64,000 bases of DNA from Sarcocystis neurona (lineage: Eukaryota; Apicomplexa; Conoidasida; Eucoccidiorida; Sarcocystidae). The position numbers were made by a program, and so were the translations under genes. Position 1 is the first letter of the stretch. Each line of letters opens with the position of its first letter. Of the stretch, positions 46,001 through 55,599 are shown one piece after another. The notes below the pieces were generated by a model, which saw nothing but the letters and a program-made list of their open reading frames with translations, was not told where the DNA came from and searched no databases. The stretch is from NCBI GenBank assembly GCA_000727475.1, contig KL647288.1, forward strand, positions 6,289,414 to 6,353,413, given 5' to 3'.

Positions 46001-47964
46001 ATATTTCTCTATACACGCGTATATGTCTCTCTTTCTTCATATCGCATTCCTTCTGTCTCTGTGTCTCTGTCTCTCTGTATCTCTTTATTAAAGCTATCTG
46101 TATATATATATATTTATCTGTTCCACTCCATATATATATATCTTTACATATATATATATATATGAATGTATGTGTATCTCCTTTTGTATCTCTCTCCTTC
46201 TCTGTGTCTCTGTCTCTGTATACATAAGTGTCTGCATGCGTGGACGGGTAAGTGAACGTGACGAAAAAAGTTCATTCATTTGCTCGTTTTACTTGTTTTC
46301 TCCGTATATAACGCCCACGTGTGGTGGTCATTTCTTCTCTATTTTATCATGCGTGCGATGCCTGCAAACAGAGGGGCAGATATCTCCGCATATATCTGTA
46401 GAAATTCATAGCAGTGCCCATATATATATATATGGAGAGAGGAAGTGAGAGAGATGGAGTCTATCTCTATCTGTGTGTATACAAATAAAAGAGAGAGAGA
46501 AGGATATACGTAGAAGGATGTCTGTATATCTACATATAAGTCTACACATACAAGTAGAGATGGATACATATATGTATCTATATACATGGAGATGGTGTAC
46601 CTATATATACGCAACTATATATATATATATAGAGAGAGAGAGAGAACGACATATGTATATATATATATATAGTTGCCTGCGTACGTGTGTGTGTAGATGA
46701 GGAACAGGTGTGTGTACGTATCCTGCTGCTTTCTGTGTACCCGTACTGTACACGTGGTGGGCGTACGTGTATACCCTTTGTCTTACACATGTAGGTATGT
46801 AGAGGTATGGAGGAATAGATACTTCTCTCTCTCACACATGTATACGTACACATACGAACACGTACACAACGAAGTTTTTATCAACCAGCTGCTGCTGCTG
46901 CTGCCTGTCGCCTGCTGCTGTTGCTGCTGCTGCCTGTCGCCTGCTGCTGTTGCTGCTCATGCCTGTCGCCTGCTGCCGCTGCTGCTTCGTTTCTTTGTAG
47001 GATTTGTTTTCTTTTTCTACGCATCTGATGTATTTCTGCGAATTTGGACATGGACGATGATCAGCGACAGCCGCTACGCCCCGCTGAATTTTGTTGGCTG
47101 CCTCTTCGTTCAAGTCAGTGCTTGCAGCAGCAGCAGCAGCCGCATAGACACAGCAGCAGCGGCACAGACGCAGCAGCAGCGACTCAGCAGAAGCAAACGG
47201 GCAGCAGAGCAGGAACCGAAGCATGTGCAGCAGCAGCAGCAGGAGGAAAAACAAACGTTGTAGCAGGAGGAGAACTGGACGCGTGGGAGGGGAAGCAAAA
47301 GCAGCAGCAACAGCAGCAGCAAGAGTCGCAGCAGAGGTAGACACCTACTGCTGCAGCAGCAGCCCAGCAGCAATAGCAGCAAACGCGGCAGCAGCAGGAG
47401 TACCAACAGCTACAGGAGGACGAGCACGGGCAGGAGCGCCAGTCCAGCAGACGCAGACGCAGCCGAAGGCGTGCATCAGCGGCAGCAGAAGTTAGCGCTC
47501 AACAGCCGGAAAAGCAGGCACAGAAGCAACAAGAGAGGCAGCAGGAGAAGCAACCAGAGAAGCAGCAACAGAAGCAGCAACAGAAGCAGCAACAGAAGCA
47601 CCAAGAGAGGCAGCAGGAGAAGCAGCAGGAGAAGCAGCAAGGGAAGCAGCAAGAGAAGCAGGAGGAGGAGCACCAAGAGAAGCAGCAGGAGGAGCAACAA
47701 GAGAGGCACCTCGAGAAGCAACCAGAGAAGCAGCAACAGAAGCACCAAGAGAAGCAGCAGGAGAAGCAGCAAGGAAAGCAGCAAGAGAAGCAGGAGGAGG
47801 AGCAGCAAGAGAAGCACCAAGGAAAGCAGCAAGAGAAGCAGGAGGAGGAGCAGCAAGAGAAGCAGCAGGAGAAGCAGCAAGAGAAGAGAAGCAGCAAGAG
47901 AAGCAGCAGGAGGAGCAGCCACAGCAGCGGCAGTAGAAGCAGGCAGAGAAGGGTGCAGCAGTAG
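38649..47964 (+). CDS. Multi-spanning membrane protein, six exons, family unknown
   Basis: The exons are 38649-39796, 41687-41822, 43416-44115, 45038-45658, 47001-47113 and 47377-47964. All junctions are GT/AG and the phases agree (2, 0, 1, 1, 0), giving 3,306 nt or 1,101 residues. The first ~350 residues are Ser/Arg/Ala-rich and look soluble. Hydrophobic segments follow near residues 354-380, 386-408, 413-427, 633-652, 815-835 and 869-890, separated by Ala/Ser/Gln linkers of 200 and 160 residues. The protein ends in a ~190-residue Gln/Glu/Lys repeat. I do not recognise the family; no catalytic or transport signature is visible. An acceptor-like AG just before 38643 means the true start may lie further upstream. 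Confidence 0.55.
41687..41822 (+). CDS. Membrane-protein exon B (two TM segments)
   Basis: After GTTTACCTGCAG the exon completes the phase 2 codon and reads DQLATCAVVLLLQNTAWTLA, then AVLYFVDGFYSKAVAAVLGL. These are two hydrophobic helices with a short polar hinge, unlike the Cys/Leu runs produced by neighbouring CTG repeats. Donor GTACTC at 41823, phase 0. The frame continues open past the donor, so a longer exon is possible. Confidence 0.5.
43416..44115 (+). CDS. Membrane-protein exon C
   Basis: The acceptor GCTGCTGCGCAG opens in phase 0 with AQPLMAAAMSDRSSSSSGNS. Ala/Ser/Pro-rich sequence follows, then QLAVLQRHQRQLQLLQ and a TM segment, MWICLSLLPLLYLYSNIIVY, ending GGGRRFITG. The donor GTAAGC at 44116 is consensus, phase 1. 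The string from ATG at 43381 (MLLLLLTWAAAQAQ) resembles a signal peptide, so a separate gene starting there is an alternative. Confidence 0.6.
45038..45658 (+). CDS. Membrane-protein exon D
   Basis: The exon follows TTTTTCTCATTTTGCTGCAG, phase 1. It reads GEEVMTAAPAADGPFAWFRH, an Ala/Pro/Ser linker, then RRRAYQRAVGGQQGHVEEGE and a TM segment, WWLLLLCALLCCMTTALLLT, followed by a basic loop, RLLTRLIKRL. Donor GTAAAA at 45659, phase 1. Confidence 0.6.
46885..46990. repeat. CTGCTGCTGCCTGTCGCC minisatellite
   Basis: Three units of about 27-33 bases (CCTGTCGCCTGCTGCTGTTGCTGCTG) lie immediately upstream of the exon E acceptor. They probably serve as its pyrimidine tract. Confidence 0.6.
47001..47113 (+). 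CDS. Membrane-protein exon E
   Basis: The acceptor TTCGTTTCTTTGTAG continues the phase 1 codon. The exon reads GFVFFFYASDVFLRIWTWTM and then ISDSRYAPLNFVGCLFVQ, the least repetitive stretch of the protein and the best query for homology. Donor GTCAGT at 47114, phase 0. Confidence 0.55.
47377..47964 (+). CDS. Membrane-protein exon F (Q/E/K repeat tail)
   Basis: The exon follows CAGCAATAG, phase 0, and stops at TAG 47962-47964. It reads QQTRQQQEYQQLQEDEHGQE, an Arg-rich hinge, then about 120 residues of QQEKQ/QQEKHQE-type repeat predicted to form a long charged coiled coil, ending [11 protein letters not shown]. The other two plus frames are also open here: Arg/Ser in one, Ala/Glu/Arg in the other. 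I chose the Q/E/K frame because it continues from exon E in phase and has the amphipathic pattern. Confidence 0.5.
   Translation, partial: QQTRQQQEYQQLQEDEHGQERQSSRRRRSRRRASAAAEVSAQQPEKQAQKQQERQQEKQPEKQQQKQQQKQQQKHQERQQEKQQEKQQGKQQEKQEEEHQEKQQEEQQERHLEKQPEKQQQKHQEKQQEKQQGKQQEKQEEEQQEKHQGKQQEKQEEEQQEKQQEKQQEKRSSKRSSRRSSHSSGSRSRQRRVQQ
47500..47890. repeat. AGAAGCAGCAAGAGAAGCAG tandem repeat
   Basis: The units are 15-18-base variants of CAGCAAGAGAAG, interrupted by GAGGAGGAG. A larger period is also visible: GAAGCAGGAGGAGGAGC recurs at about 47664, 47786 and 47837. Confidence 0.7.
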
Positions 47965-49689
47965 AAGCAGCAAGGTACTTGGACGGTGGAGGCATACGTG
48001 TGTATGTGCGTGTGTCATTTTTTTTGCGTGGCTGCCGGAGAGAGGGGAGAACTGCTGCTGACTTTTAGCCGTCGTCTCTTCCTCGTTTCTTCCTCTTCGT
48101 TACTCCCGTAGGTATCGCAGGTCGTCATATGTACAGGCAGCAGGGTATATGTCATCTACCTATCTATCTATATATATATATGTATATATATGTGTATATA
48201 TGTGTGTATATTTATGCCTGTAGAACAATAAGAAGATAAATGCATATATACGCAACAAAGTCTAGGTTAAACATATATATATGTATATACATGTATAGGT
48301 GTATACTTATGCGTATGAAAGAAGTAAGTAGGTATATACACATACGCAGCAAAATATAGTTCACATATATATATATATGTACGGAGAGAAGTATAATATT
48401 TAGTTTATGTATGTCTATAATGAATGCAACTTTTTTCATATCCTAATGCGACAGAGATATTCCTCGTGGAGCTCGTTCTCAGGGAAAAGGCGGCCTTTTG
48501 TTAGGTGATGAATTTTTCAAACTCGCTCACTTCAACAACAGCAGACACATGTATATGTTGCATGCGTATACTCATAATTGTTAATGCTCGAAGCTTCTTC
48601 CTGAGTCATAACAAATGTCCCCGCCTTCGTAAATTTTTTGTTAAACACTTGAGAGATCGCAGACGGTGTGCTGACACGCGTTCTCGTGTTGATAGAAACT
48701 AAGAAAGGACGATCTACACGCATACATATATATACGCATGGGACACAGAAGGATACTCACCTGTCTATACATGCACCTGTGTAATATATATATATATATG
48801 TACGTATTTCTGTGTTGCAGCGGAGAAAGATGATTTATATACATACGTGCATGCATATATAACGAATTAAGTAGGTGAATGTATATATGTATAAATATAT
48901 GTATATACATGTGCAGAGAAGTATATATACATATATAGGTATGTATATGAGGATATACATAGGTCTACGTACGTATATGCGTACATAAAATTGTGTGGAT
49001 ATATGCTTATACATGCAGTGAACACTTATATATATGCATATAAGGAAATATGTAAGGGTAGGTATACACATATATATATGCCGAGAAGCAAAAAAAAAAA
49101 TATATATAGGTATCTATATGTATTAAGTGTCTATAAAGAAAGATGTAGACACGGGTATATAAATGCAGAGAAGTGCACGAGGAGAAGAGCGTAGACGTCG
49201 CTGGCGTACCCGAAGATGTATTAATACCGAGGCAAACACCCACACGTCTATTGACGCAGTGTATACATATACGTATGTATGTATACATGTATGTATATGT
49301 GTGTGAATATGTATGGATGTGTATGTATTTATGTGTCTGTATATATGCATATGTATGTATGTATATGTATGTATACGTAGGTGTACGTACGCATACGTGT
49401 ATATATATGTATCTGTATGTATATGTAGGTATACGTATGCCTACGTGAATATATACGTATATGCATGTACATGTATATGTATGGATGTGTGAATGTATAC
49501 ATGTGAATGTATATATGCATATGTGTGTATAGATGTATGTTTATGTATGTATACGTGTATGTGTGTGAATATGTATGTATATGTAGGTATGCGTATGTAT
49601 ACGTGTGTAATGTATTTCTATGTATGTATATGTATGGATATAAATACGTACATACACATATGCATATGTGTGTATGCATGTAAATGTAT

Positions 49690-49815
49690 GTATATGGGTG
49701 TATATGTATGTGTATGTATGTATATGGATGTATATATGTATGTGTATGTATGTATATGGATGTATATATGTATGTGTATGTATGTATATGGATGTATATA
49801 TGTATGTGTATGCAT
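49690..49815. repeat. ~32-bp TATATGGATGTATATATGTA tandem repeat
   Basis: Four nearly identical head-to-tail units of GTATGTGTATGTATGTATATGGATGTATAT, about 32 bases each. Confidence 0.75.
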
Positions 49816-51370
49816 GTACGCATATGTACGTACAGGCACATGTATGTGTGTGTATATGTATGTATACGTATATGCGTATACTGATGAGTCTATTAGACCG
49901 CTTAAACACATGTATACATGTGTGTATGTATATTTATCTTTGTACATATATATATAAATACACATATATATATTCATGTGCGTACGCGTATCTACATATG
50001 CGTGTGTTATATTGGTGGATGCACCACCATAACAACAGTCTGTACATGTATGCATACGTACACATATACGTATATTTATAGGTATATACTTATGTATCAA
50101 TTATTATATATCTATCTATACATATAAATATATAGGTTGTATCTACATATTAACACCAGTATACGTATATATATATATGTGTATATGTAGGCGTAAAAGT
50201 GATGCAATATATTGACACAAATAGTGTCTCTGTGTCTTTCTCTGTGTGTCTGTATTTGTATGGGTGTATATTTACATGTGTTACGCTACCTATACACCAT
50301 ACACGTATATATATACATTTATATATATAGGGGTGTGTGTGTGTATGTGTGTCTGGCTTTGCTTGTGGCGCAGACGGTGAATTTGGCGTTGTACTTGACG
50401 CTGTCTTCGTCCTTCCTGCATTCCTTTCTGGGAGGACTATTTTCTCTCCTCGTCTCGCCTTTAGAACTTTTTCTTTTGAATTTTGACTCGTAAGTTTCTG
50501 TCTGCTTCCGTCTTTTTATCAGAGCGCGCCGGAGAAGTCTCTTCTCACCAGAGGCTGTCGGTGTGTGCCCCTCGCGTAGTTGCTGCTGCTGTTGCAGCTC
50601 TCCCCACACACTTCTTCTGTGGATGAGGGGCCTACAAATGTACGCACTTGCAGACCGAGTGGTGGGCTCCGTACGTATGTTGCACATACAAAATATACTG
50701 CGGCAGCATATTTACCCGTCGCGCTTCGTATTAATACAGAGATATGTCTGTTTTTGTATGTATTCACGTGTATATCTACATACCTGTGTGTACCTGGGTG
50801 CAGACTAGATGACGACCTGTCGTGGAGTATACACGTGACGCGTACAGAAGATAAGCAGCTACTTCTATTCACACGTGTGTGTCTCCATATATTTATATCC
50901 GTCTTCCTATCTATGTCTCTCTATCACTATACGCTGTTCATACATCTCTACGTATATATATACCTATTCACTTACCACATTCTCTGTATATATATGTATA
51001 TATTCTATCCGTACGCGCCTGTATTTCTGAACCGTCCCCGTCTCTCAGTCTCTCTCTTTCTATGTATACGTATACACACGTATACTATTCATACGTCTGT
51101 ACTTCTGTATCGCATGCTATACAATTATATGTGTGTATATATGTCTGCTTATCTATCTGTCCCTCTCTCTGTATATATATGGTTATGGATGTGTGGCTCT
51201 GCGTAGGGAGTGAAAGTGGACATGGGTAGTGGTCTTTATCTTTCTCTTTGTCTTGGTGTCTACATGTATACATACAGCAGCTCCCCGTGTACCTATTTTA
51301 CTGTTTATGTATATATATATATATATATATATACATACACGCAGAGCCGCGACCCGGTACTCGTTCTTTT

Positions 51371-51729
51371 NNNNNNNNNNNNNNNNNNNNNNNNNNNNNN
51401 NNNNNNNNNNNNNNNNNNNNNNNNNNNNNNNNNNNNNNNNNNNNNNNNNNNNNNNNNNNNNNNNNNNNNNNNNNNNNNNNNNNNNNNNNNNNNNNNNNNN
51501 NNNNNNNNNNNNNNNNNNNNNNNNNNNNNNNNNNNNNNNNNNNNNNNNNNNNNNNNNNNNNNNNNNNNNNNNNNNNNNNNNNNNNNNNNNNNNNNNNNNN
51601 NNNNNNNNNNNNNNNNNNNNNNNNNNNNNNNNNNNNNNNNNNNNNNNNNNNNNNNNNNNNNNNNNNNNNNNNNNNNNNNNNNNNNNNNNNNNNNNNNNNN
51701 NNNNNNNNNNNNNNNNNNNNNNNNNNNNN
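51371..51729. other. Run of N (assembly gap), flanks duplicated
   Basis: There are 359 undefined bases. The sequence just left (about 51309-51370) and just right (51730-51796) is the same: a (TA)n tract, CATACACGCAGAGCCGCGAC, then CCGG(G)TACTCGT(T)CTTTT. The only differences are homopolymer lengths and the TA tract length. Frames that run through this gap are meaningless. Confidence 0.95.
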
Positions 51730-51730
51730 G

Positions 51731-51762
<32 letters not shown>

Positions 51763-52477
51763 CACGCAGAGCCGCGACCCGGGTACTCGTCTTTTTGGTC
51801 CTCTTCGTCTGCACCCGGGGGGAGATGGCGAGAAATATCAAATGTTCTCTCCTACATCCTTCGCAGATGAAGAAACACACACACACACACACACAAACGC
51901 ATGCATAAACATACGCGTACGTAGGTATACATATATATATATATATATGCATATAACACGCACATCCACAGACACGCACACGTGTAAATATAGGCGTACG
52001 CAGGTGTACGTATATGGCTGTATGATGTATGTGTATTCTACAATATATGGATAGCCATAGGTGTTCGAGCAAGTGCGTTGGTCTTCGTCTTTTGTATGAG
52101 AGAAGCTGCTCGTAAGTGTTTGCAGAGGGTGGAAGTTCGTTTTCTGTAGACGTGTCTTCTGGATATACATGGATCTGTTTATCTGCATATACGTGGGTAT
52201 GAGCGCCTATCTATTTACACGTGTATATGTATATATGTACGTACACACATGCACATGCATAGATGTATATATGTAGACCCGTACTACATGTAGAGTTTCT
52301 TCAAGCTGCGGTTACGTATACACAGAGGATGTGTATATGTACATTGCGGAGGAATCTGTTGAGGTACTTTTCCACACCCAGGAAGCAGAAAAAGACGTCT
52401 TCAGATAAAGAGTTTACTTTTTATCTGCGACGTGACCGCTGTAGCGGCAGCACCGAGAGCAGCTCGGGCATCGCTTC

Positions 52478-52978
52478 TCAGCTGCTGCCGCTGCCGTTTG
52501 GCCCCCCTGCGACTTCTGCCGCTCCTGTTCCTGCGACGAGTCTTCCCAGAGCGCTGCCGCTGTCCGTACTCCTGGTGCTGCTTTTTCTCCTGCTGGTGCG
52601 CTTATTCGACTGCTGCTGGTGTTCCTGCCCCTCCTGCCGCTCTTTTTCTCCTGCTGCTGCGCCTGTTCGACTGCTGGTGCCGCTATTCCTGCACCTGTTG
52701 CCGCTATCTGTTTCTCGTGCTAGTGCGCGTGTTCCGACTGCGGGTGCGGCTGTTACTGCTCGTGCTGCTCCTCGTACAGCTCCTGCTGCTGTTTTTACTG
52801 CTGCAGCTGCTGCAGTTTCCCCCGCTGCTGTGGCTTCCCTACAGGTTCTGCTGCTGCTGCTCTTTGTACTGCTGCTGCCCTGCTTGCTCCTGGTCCGCTG
52901 TTTCTGCGCCCGGTCGCTTCTGCTGCCTGACTGCCTTTCTCCGTTGCTTGTATTTTGCTGCCGCTGTCTCACTTCTGC
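52478..52978 (-). CDS. Ala/Ser/Gln-rich exon, minus strand
   Basis: After CCAGTTCCTAG on the minus strand the frame reads AEVRQRQQNTSNGERQSGSR, Lys/Ser-rich sequence, then TAAGAVRGAARAVTAAPAVG, and stops at 52478 after GGPNGSGSS. The composition matches repeat-bearing exons elsewhere in the window. It follows directly on the minus ORF ending at 52969. The two may be exons of one gene, but I found no good donor joining them. The plus-strand Leu/Cys/Ala frame here is the likely shadow. Confidence 0.4.
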   Translation of the reverse strand, partial: AEVRQRQQNTSNGERQSGSRSDRAQKQRTRSKQGSSSTKSSSSRTCREATAAGETAAAAAVKTAAGAVRGAARAVTAAPAVGTRALARETDSGNRCRNSGTSSRTGAAAGEKERQEGQEHQQQSNKRTSRRKSSTRSTDSGSALGRLVAGTGAAEVAGGPNGSGSS

Positions 52979-53317
52979 CTAGGAACTGGCAGGAATAGGT
53001 GGTAAAAACTTCCCAAATTTCCGCCAACGGTGCTGCTGCTCCTGAGGTTGGTTCTATTTTTTCTGAGTTGCTGCCGCTGTTGTTTTAGCTGCTGCCGCTG
53101 TTGCTCCTCGTTTGGCTGCTTCTTTTCTTGCAACACTCTGGTGCCGTGGAGGGTGTTTCCGCGGCCCCGGCTCCTGTTTGCCAACTCGCTGCTCTGCCTG
53201 CTGCTGCTCTTGCTACCGGTGCTCGTCGTCCCGCTGGCTGCTCCTGCTGCTGTCTTCCACCCCAGCTGCCATCGGTGTTCTTCCCCTTCTTCCTCCCATT
53301 TCGCACAAATCTCTTCC

Positions 53318-53349
<32 letters not shown>

Positions 53350-53727
53350 TTTTGCCCCTGCTACTCGTGCCGCTGCCGCTCCTCCTGCTCCTGCTGCGTC
53401 GCGTCGTCGCTTCGGCTGCTGCTTCTCTGCCTCTCTCGCCGCCTCTGCAATTGCTGCCCCTGCTTTTGCTACTGCTGCTTCTGCTGCCTCTTCCGCGTTG
53501 TGCTGCAGGCCGCGGCAAGCGCGCTGGGCCCTTATATTAGTCGGATTGCGGCTGACTGACTTCAGCTTCATCTGTCTGCTGCTGCTCTTCACTCTCCCAA
53601 GAAGTCCGGGTGCCTCGTTTCTATCTGCTGATGCACTTCTTCCTCTCGATCGACGGCTACGAAGCAGCAGGTCAGCCCCACCACGAGCGCGAGCAGCAAC
53701 ACCCGAAGCAAAGATATAAAGATTCAT
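52969..53727 (-). CDS. Ala/Glu-rich coiled-coil protein, minus strand, unrecognised
   Basis: The start is a genuine ATG (53727-53725), giving a 252-residue frame starting MNLYIFASGVAARARGGADL. Its core is a long Ala/Glu/Lys helix (HNAEEAAEAAVAKAGAAIAE, AAAAEEICAKWEEEGEEHRW), followed by NEEQQRQQLKQQRQQLRKN, and it stops after LFLPVPRQK. Function unknown. At the 5' end the other two minus frames also look real. One reads LRVLLLALVVGLTCCFVAV, a signal-anchor-like helix, then DREEEVHQQIETRHPDFLG; the other reads ESEEQQQTDEAEVSQPQSD and stops. The first ~60 residues of the model may therefore be wrong. An acceptor at about 53508 (GGCCTGCAG) would let the Ala/Glu core start as its own exon. Confidence 0.45.
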
Positions 53728-54505
53728 AAGTGTGTCTGCTAAGCGTCTTACCTGTACATAGCTAATTTTCTACTCATATATATTACATATAAGTGCATAT
53801 ATATATATGCGTATGTTGGACGCATGTCGGTCGTTTCTCTTCTGTCAAGAAGCTTCTTGCTGCTCGGTGCCTCAGCTGCAGGAACGTAGTTTATATGTGG
53901 AAGCGTATATCTCGACATACGTACGGCTGTGTGTGTTAACGTGTCTATGCGCGTATGTATGTACACATACGTGTGTACGTGTTTATCTGTACGTGTATGT
54001 ACGTATGTGTATATCGCTATGTAAAAACAAATATATTTAAACGTACATGAATGTATGCATATGTGTACATAAATCGGCATGTGTATACATGCATAGATAT
54101 ATATATAAGTATAGTCCATACGTGTTAATTTATAGCTCCCTATACACATGAGCAGCAGCTTGATCTGCTGCTGACGATGTCTTTTCTTCGTGAGCTCGTA
54201 TACGTCACCGGCAATACATCATACAAAAACATGCATGAGAACAAGCTTGCTTGCACATATATACGTCTCCCTCCGTATAGTGAGAAAGGTGCATATGTAT
54301 ATATATGTTTGGCCTGTCTATGTAAGTACGCGTAGTCGTGCTACTACATATATCTGTGTAGATAAAGGCACGTATTCGTACTCTTGTATGTACGTATTTA
54401 TATACTTGTACTCGTGCTGCAGTATATATGGGATATGTACGGTGTACACAGGTACGCATATTTCTAGGTCGTCTTATACATGTGTCTGTGAATATACATT
54501 TGTGT
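53728..54505. other. Spacer between convergent/divergent genes
   Basis: Mostly TATG repeats. A minus-strand stretch near 53820-53895 (EAPSSKKLLDRRETTDMRP, after GTTCCTGCAG) and a strong minus donor context (ACAG|GTAAGA near 53746) hint at an upstream exon of the minus-strand gene. Confidence 0.35.
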
Positions 54506-55156
54506 ATGTTGAACGTGTTGGCTCGGAAGACTCTGCCACCTACGCGCGTGTTTGTTTCTTCTGTGTATGAGACTGTTCCTCTGCTTCTGCTTGACGCTGC
54601 TGCTGCGGATTTTTTGTATAGCCGGGGCTGCCTGCTGCTGGTGGTGCTGCTGGCAGCAGCGTTGGTGGTCATCATCGCGGCGCAGCGCAGACGCGACGCC
54701 TCCGCAGCAGCGGCACGTCGCCGATTCTACAACAGCAGCAGCAGCGAGAGGCTGCGGCTGGTGCCTGTTGATGACGGTGCGCCGGCAGGTCCTGCTGCAC
54801 GCGCTGCGGTGACGCCTGCAGAGTTTCGTGCAAACTGCGCGCCGCCGCAGACACCCCAGCCACCACCAGCAGCAGCGGAGGCCACATCCACGCCAGCAGC
54901 AGCAGCGGTCAGAGACGCAGCCGCCGCAGCAGCTGAAGAAAGGAGACGCACGGCAGCAGCAGGTGAAGCCAGACGAGTAGCAGGAGGCAAGAACGCAGGG
55001 GCAGCAGCTGCCGCAGAAGAAGAAGAGGACAAAGATGTGCAGCTGCCGACTCCTCTTCTTCTTCGTCCTCCAACAGCAGCAGCAGCAGATAGTGTGGGAT
55101 CACAGCAGGGAAGAACCTGCGAAGGAGAACCGCCCGCAGTAGCTGCAGTTTTTTGA
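54506..55156 (+). CDS. Small single-pass membrane protein, unrecognised
   Basis: ATG at 54506 opens a 216-residue frame, MLNVLARKTLPPTRVFVSSV. One strong transmembrane segment, CLLLVVLLAAALVVIIAAQ, lies around residues 45-63 and is followed by RRRDAS. The C-terminal ~150 residues are Ala-rich and acidic/basic (RLRLVPVDDGAPAGPAARAA, EERRRTAAAGEARRVAGGKN, EEEEDKDVQLPTP). The basic residues right after the helix suggest the C-terminal part faces the cytosol. It stops after AVAAVF. No introns are needed, but an upstream exon cannot be excluded because CACAG|GTACGC lies just upstream. Function unknown. The minus frame over it is a shadow. Confidence 0.6.
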   Translation: MLNVLARKTLPPTRVFVSSVYETVPLLLLDAAAADFLYSRGCLLLVVLLAAALVVIIAAQRRRDASAAAARRRFYNSSSSERLRLVPVDDGAPAGPAARAAVTPAEFRANCAPPQTPQPPPAAAEATSTPAAAAVRDAAAAAAEERRRTAAAGEARRVAGGKNAGAAAAAEEEEDKDVQLPTPLLLRPPTAAAADSVGSQQGRTCEGEPPAVAAVF

Positions 55157-55304
55157 AAAGGAAAAGTCACCGCCGAAGGGAATGCTTGCGTTACGTCGCC
55201 GTAGATATATACGTGTACATACGCACAAGTAGACGTAGGCACATCCACGTGGAGCGCGATGCATCTTTGTGCGGCGTCGCATCTCTGGGAAGCAGGATAG
55301 GCAG

Positions 55305-55589
55305 TTAGTCTACCTCTACACGTACGGAGATCCCGATGTAGAGGGACACGTATCTTCGTCTATCTTCTCTATGCTGTCCAGCAGAGAGACGGTAGAGACG
55401 GTTCATTTCTGCTTCCACAGCAGCTTCTCTTGCGACGGCTGCGCTGCTGCCGCATGCAGAAAAAGCGCGATGCGGCAGACAGCCGTATGCCTCAATGTGG
55501 AGCAGCGCAGGCAACACAGGTGCTGTTACAACACAGGTGCTGTTACACTTCTTATCTGCGTCTAGAGTAGTTGTAAGCAGTTTGTCCAT
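55305..55589 (-). CDS. Possible small protein with true ATG
   Basis: A 94-codon minus-strand frame starts at a real ATG (MDKLLTTTLDADKKCNSTCV) and has balanced composition (REAAVEAEMNRLYRLSAGQH) in otherwise unique DNA. A 17-base direct repeat (ACACAGGTGCTGTTACA, 55515-55548) lies inside it. No family recognised, and a chance ORF remains possible. The plus frame 55269-55565 overlaps but opens on GTG. Confidence 0.25.
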   Translation of the reverse strand: MDKLLTTTLDADKKCNSTCVVTAPVLPALLHIEAYGCLPHRAFSACGSSAAVAREAAVEAEMNRLYRLSAGQHREDRRRYVSLYIGISVRVEVD

Positions 55590-55599
55590 TACTCATGTA

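Larger units (their letters stand above)
47965..52430. other. Microsatellite-dominated region with no gene seen
   Basis: The stretch is TATATG, TGTA and TATC simple repeats with short unique islands, for example 48440-48720, 50350-50660 and 52060-52200. Open frames here are Tyr/Ile/Cys/His artefacts of the dinucleotides. It includes a ~32-bp tandem repeat (49690-49815) and an N run (51371-51729). Confidence 0.6.

Noticed and set aside
51183..52072. Long ORFs through 51.2-52.0 kb
   Set aside because: They owe their length to the run of N, and their ends are TA-repeat artefacts.
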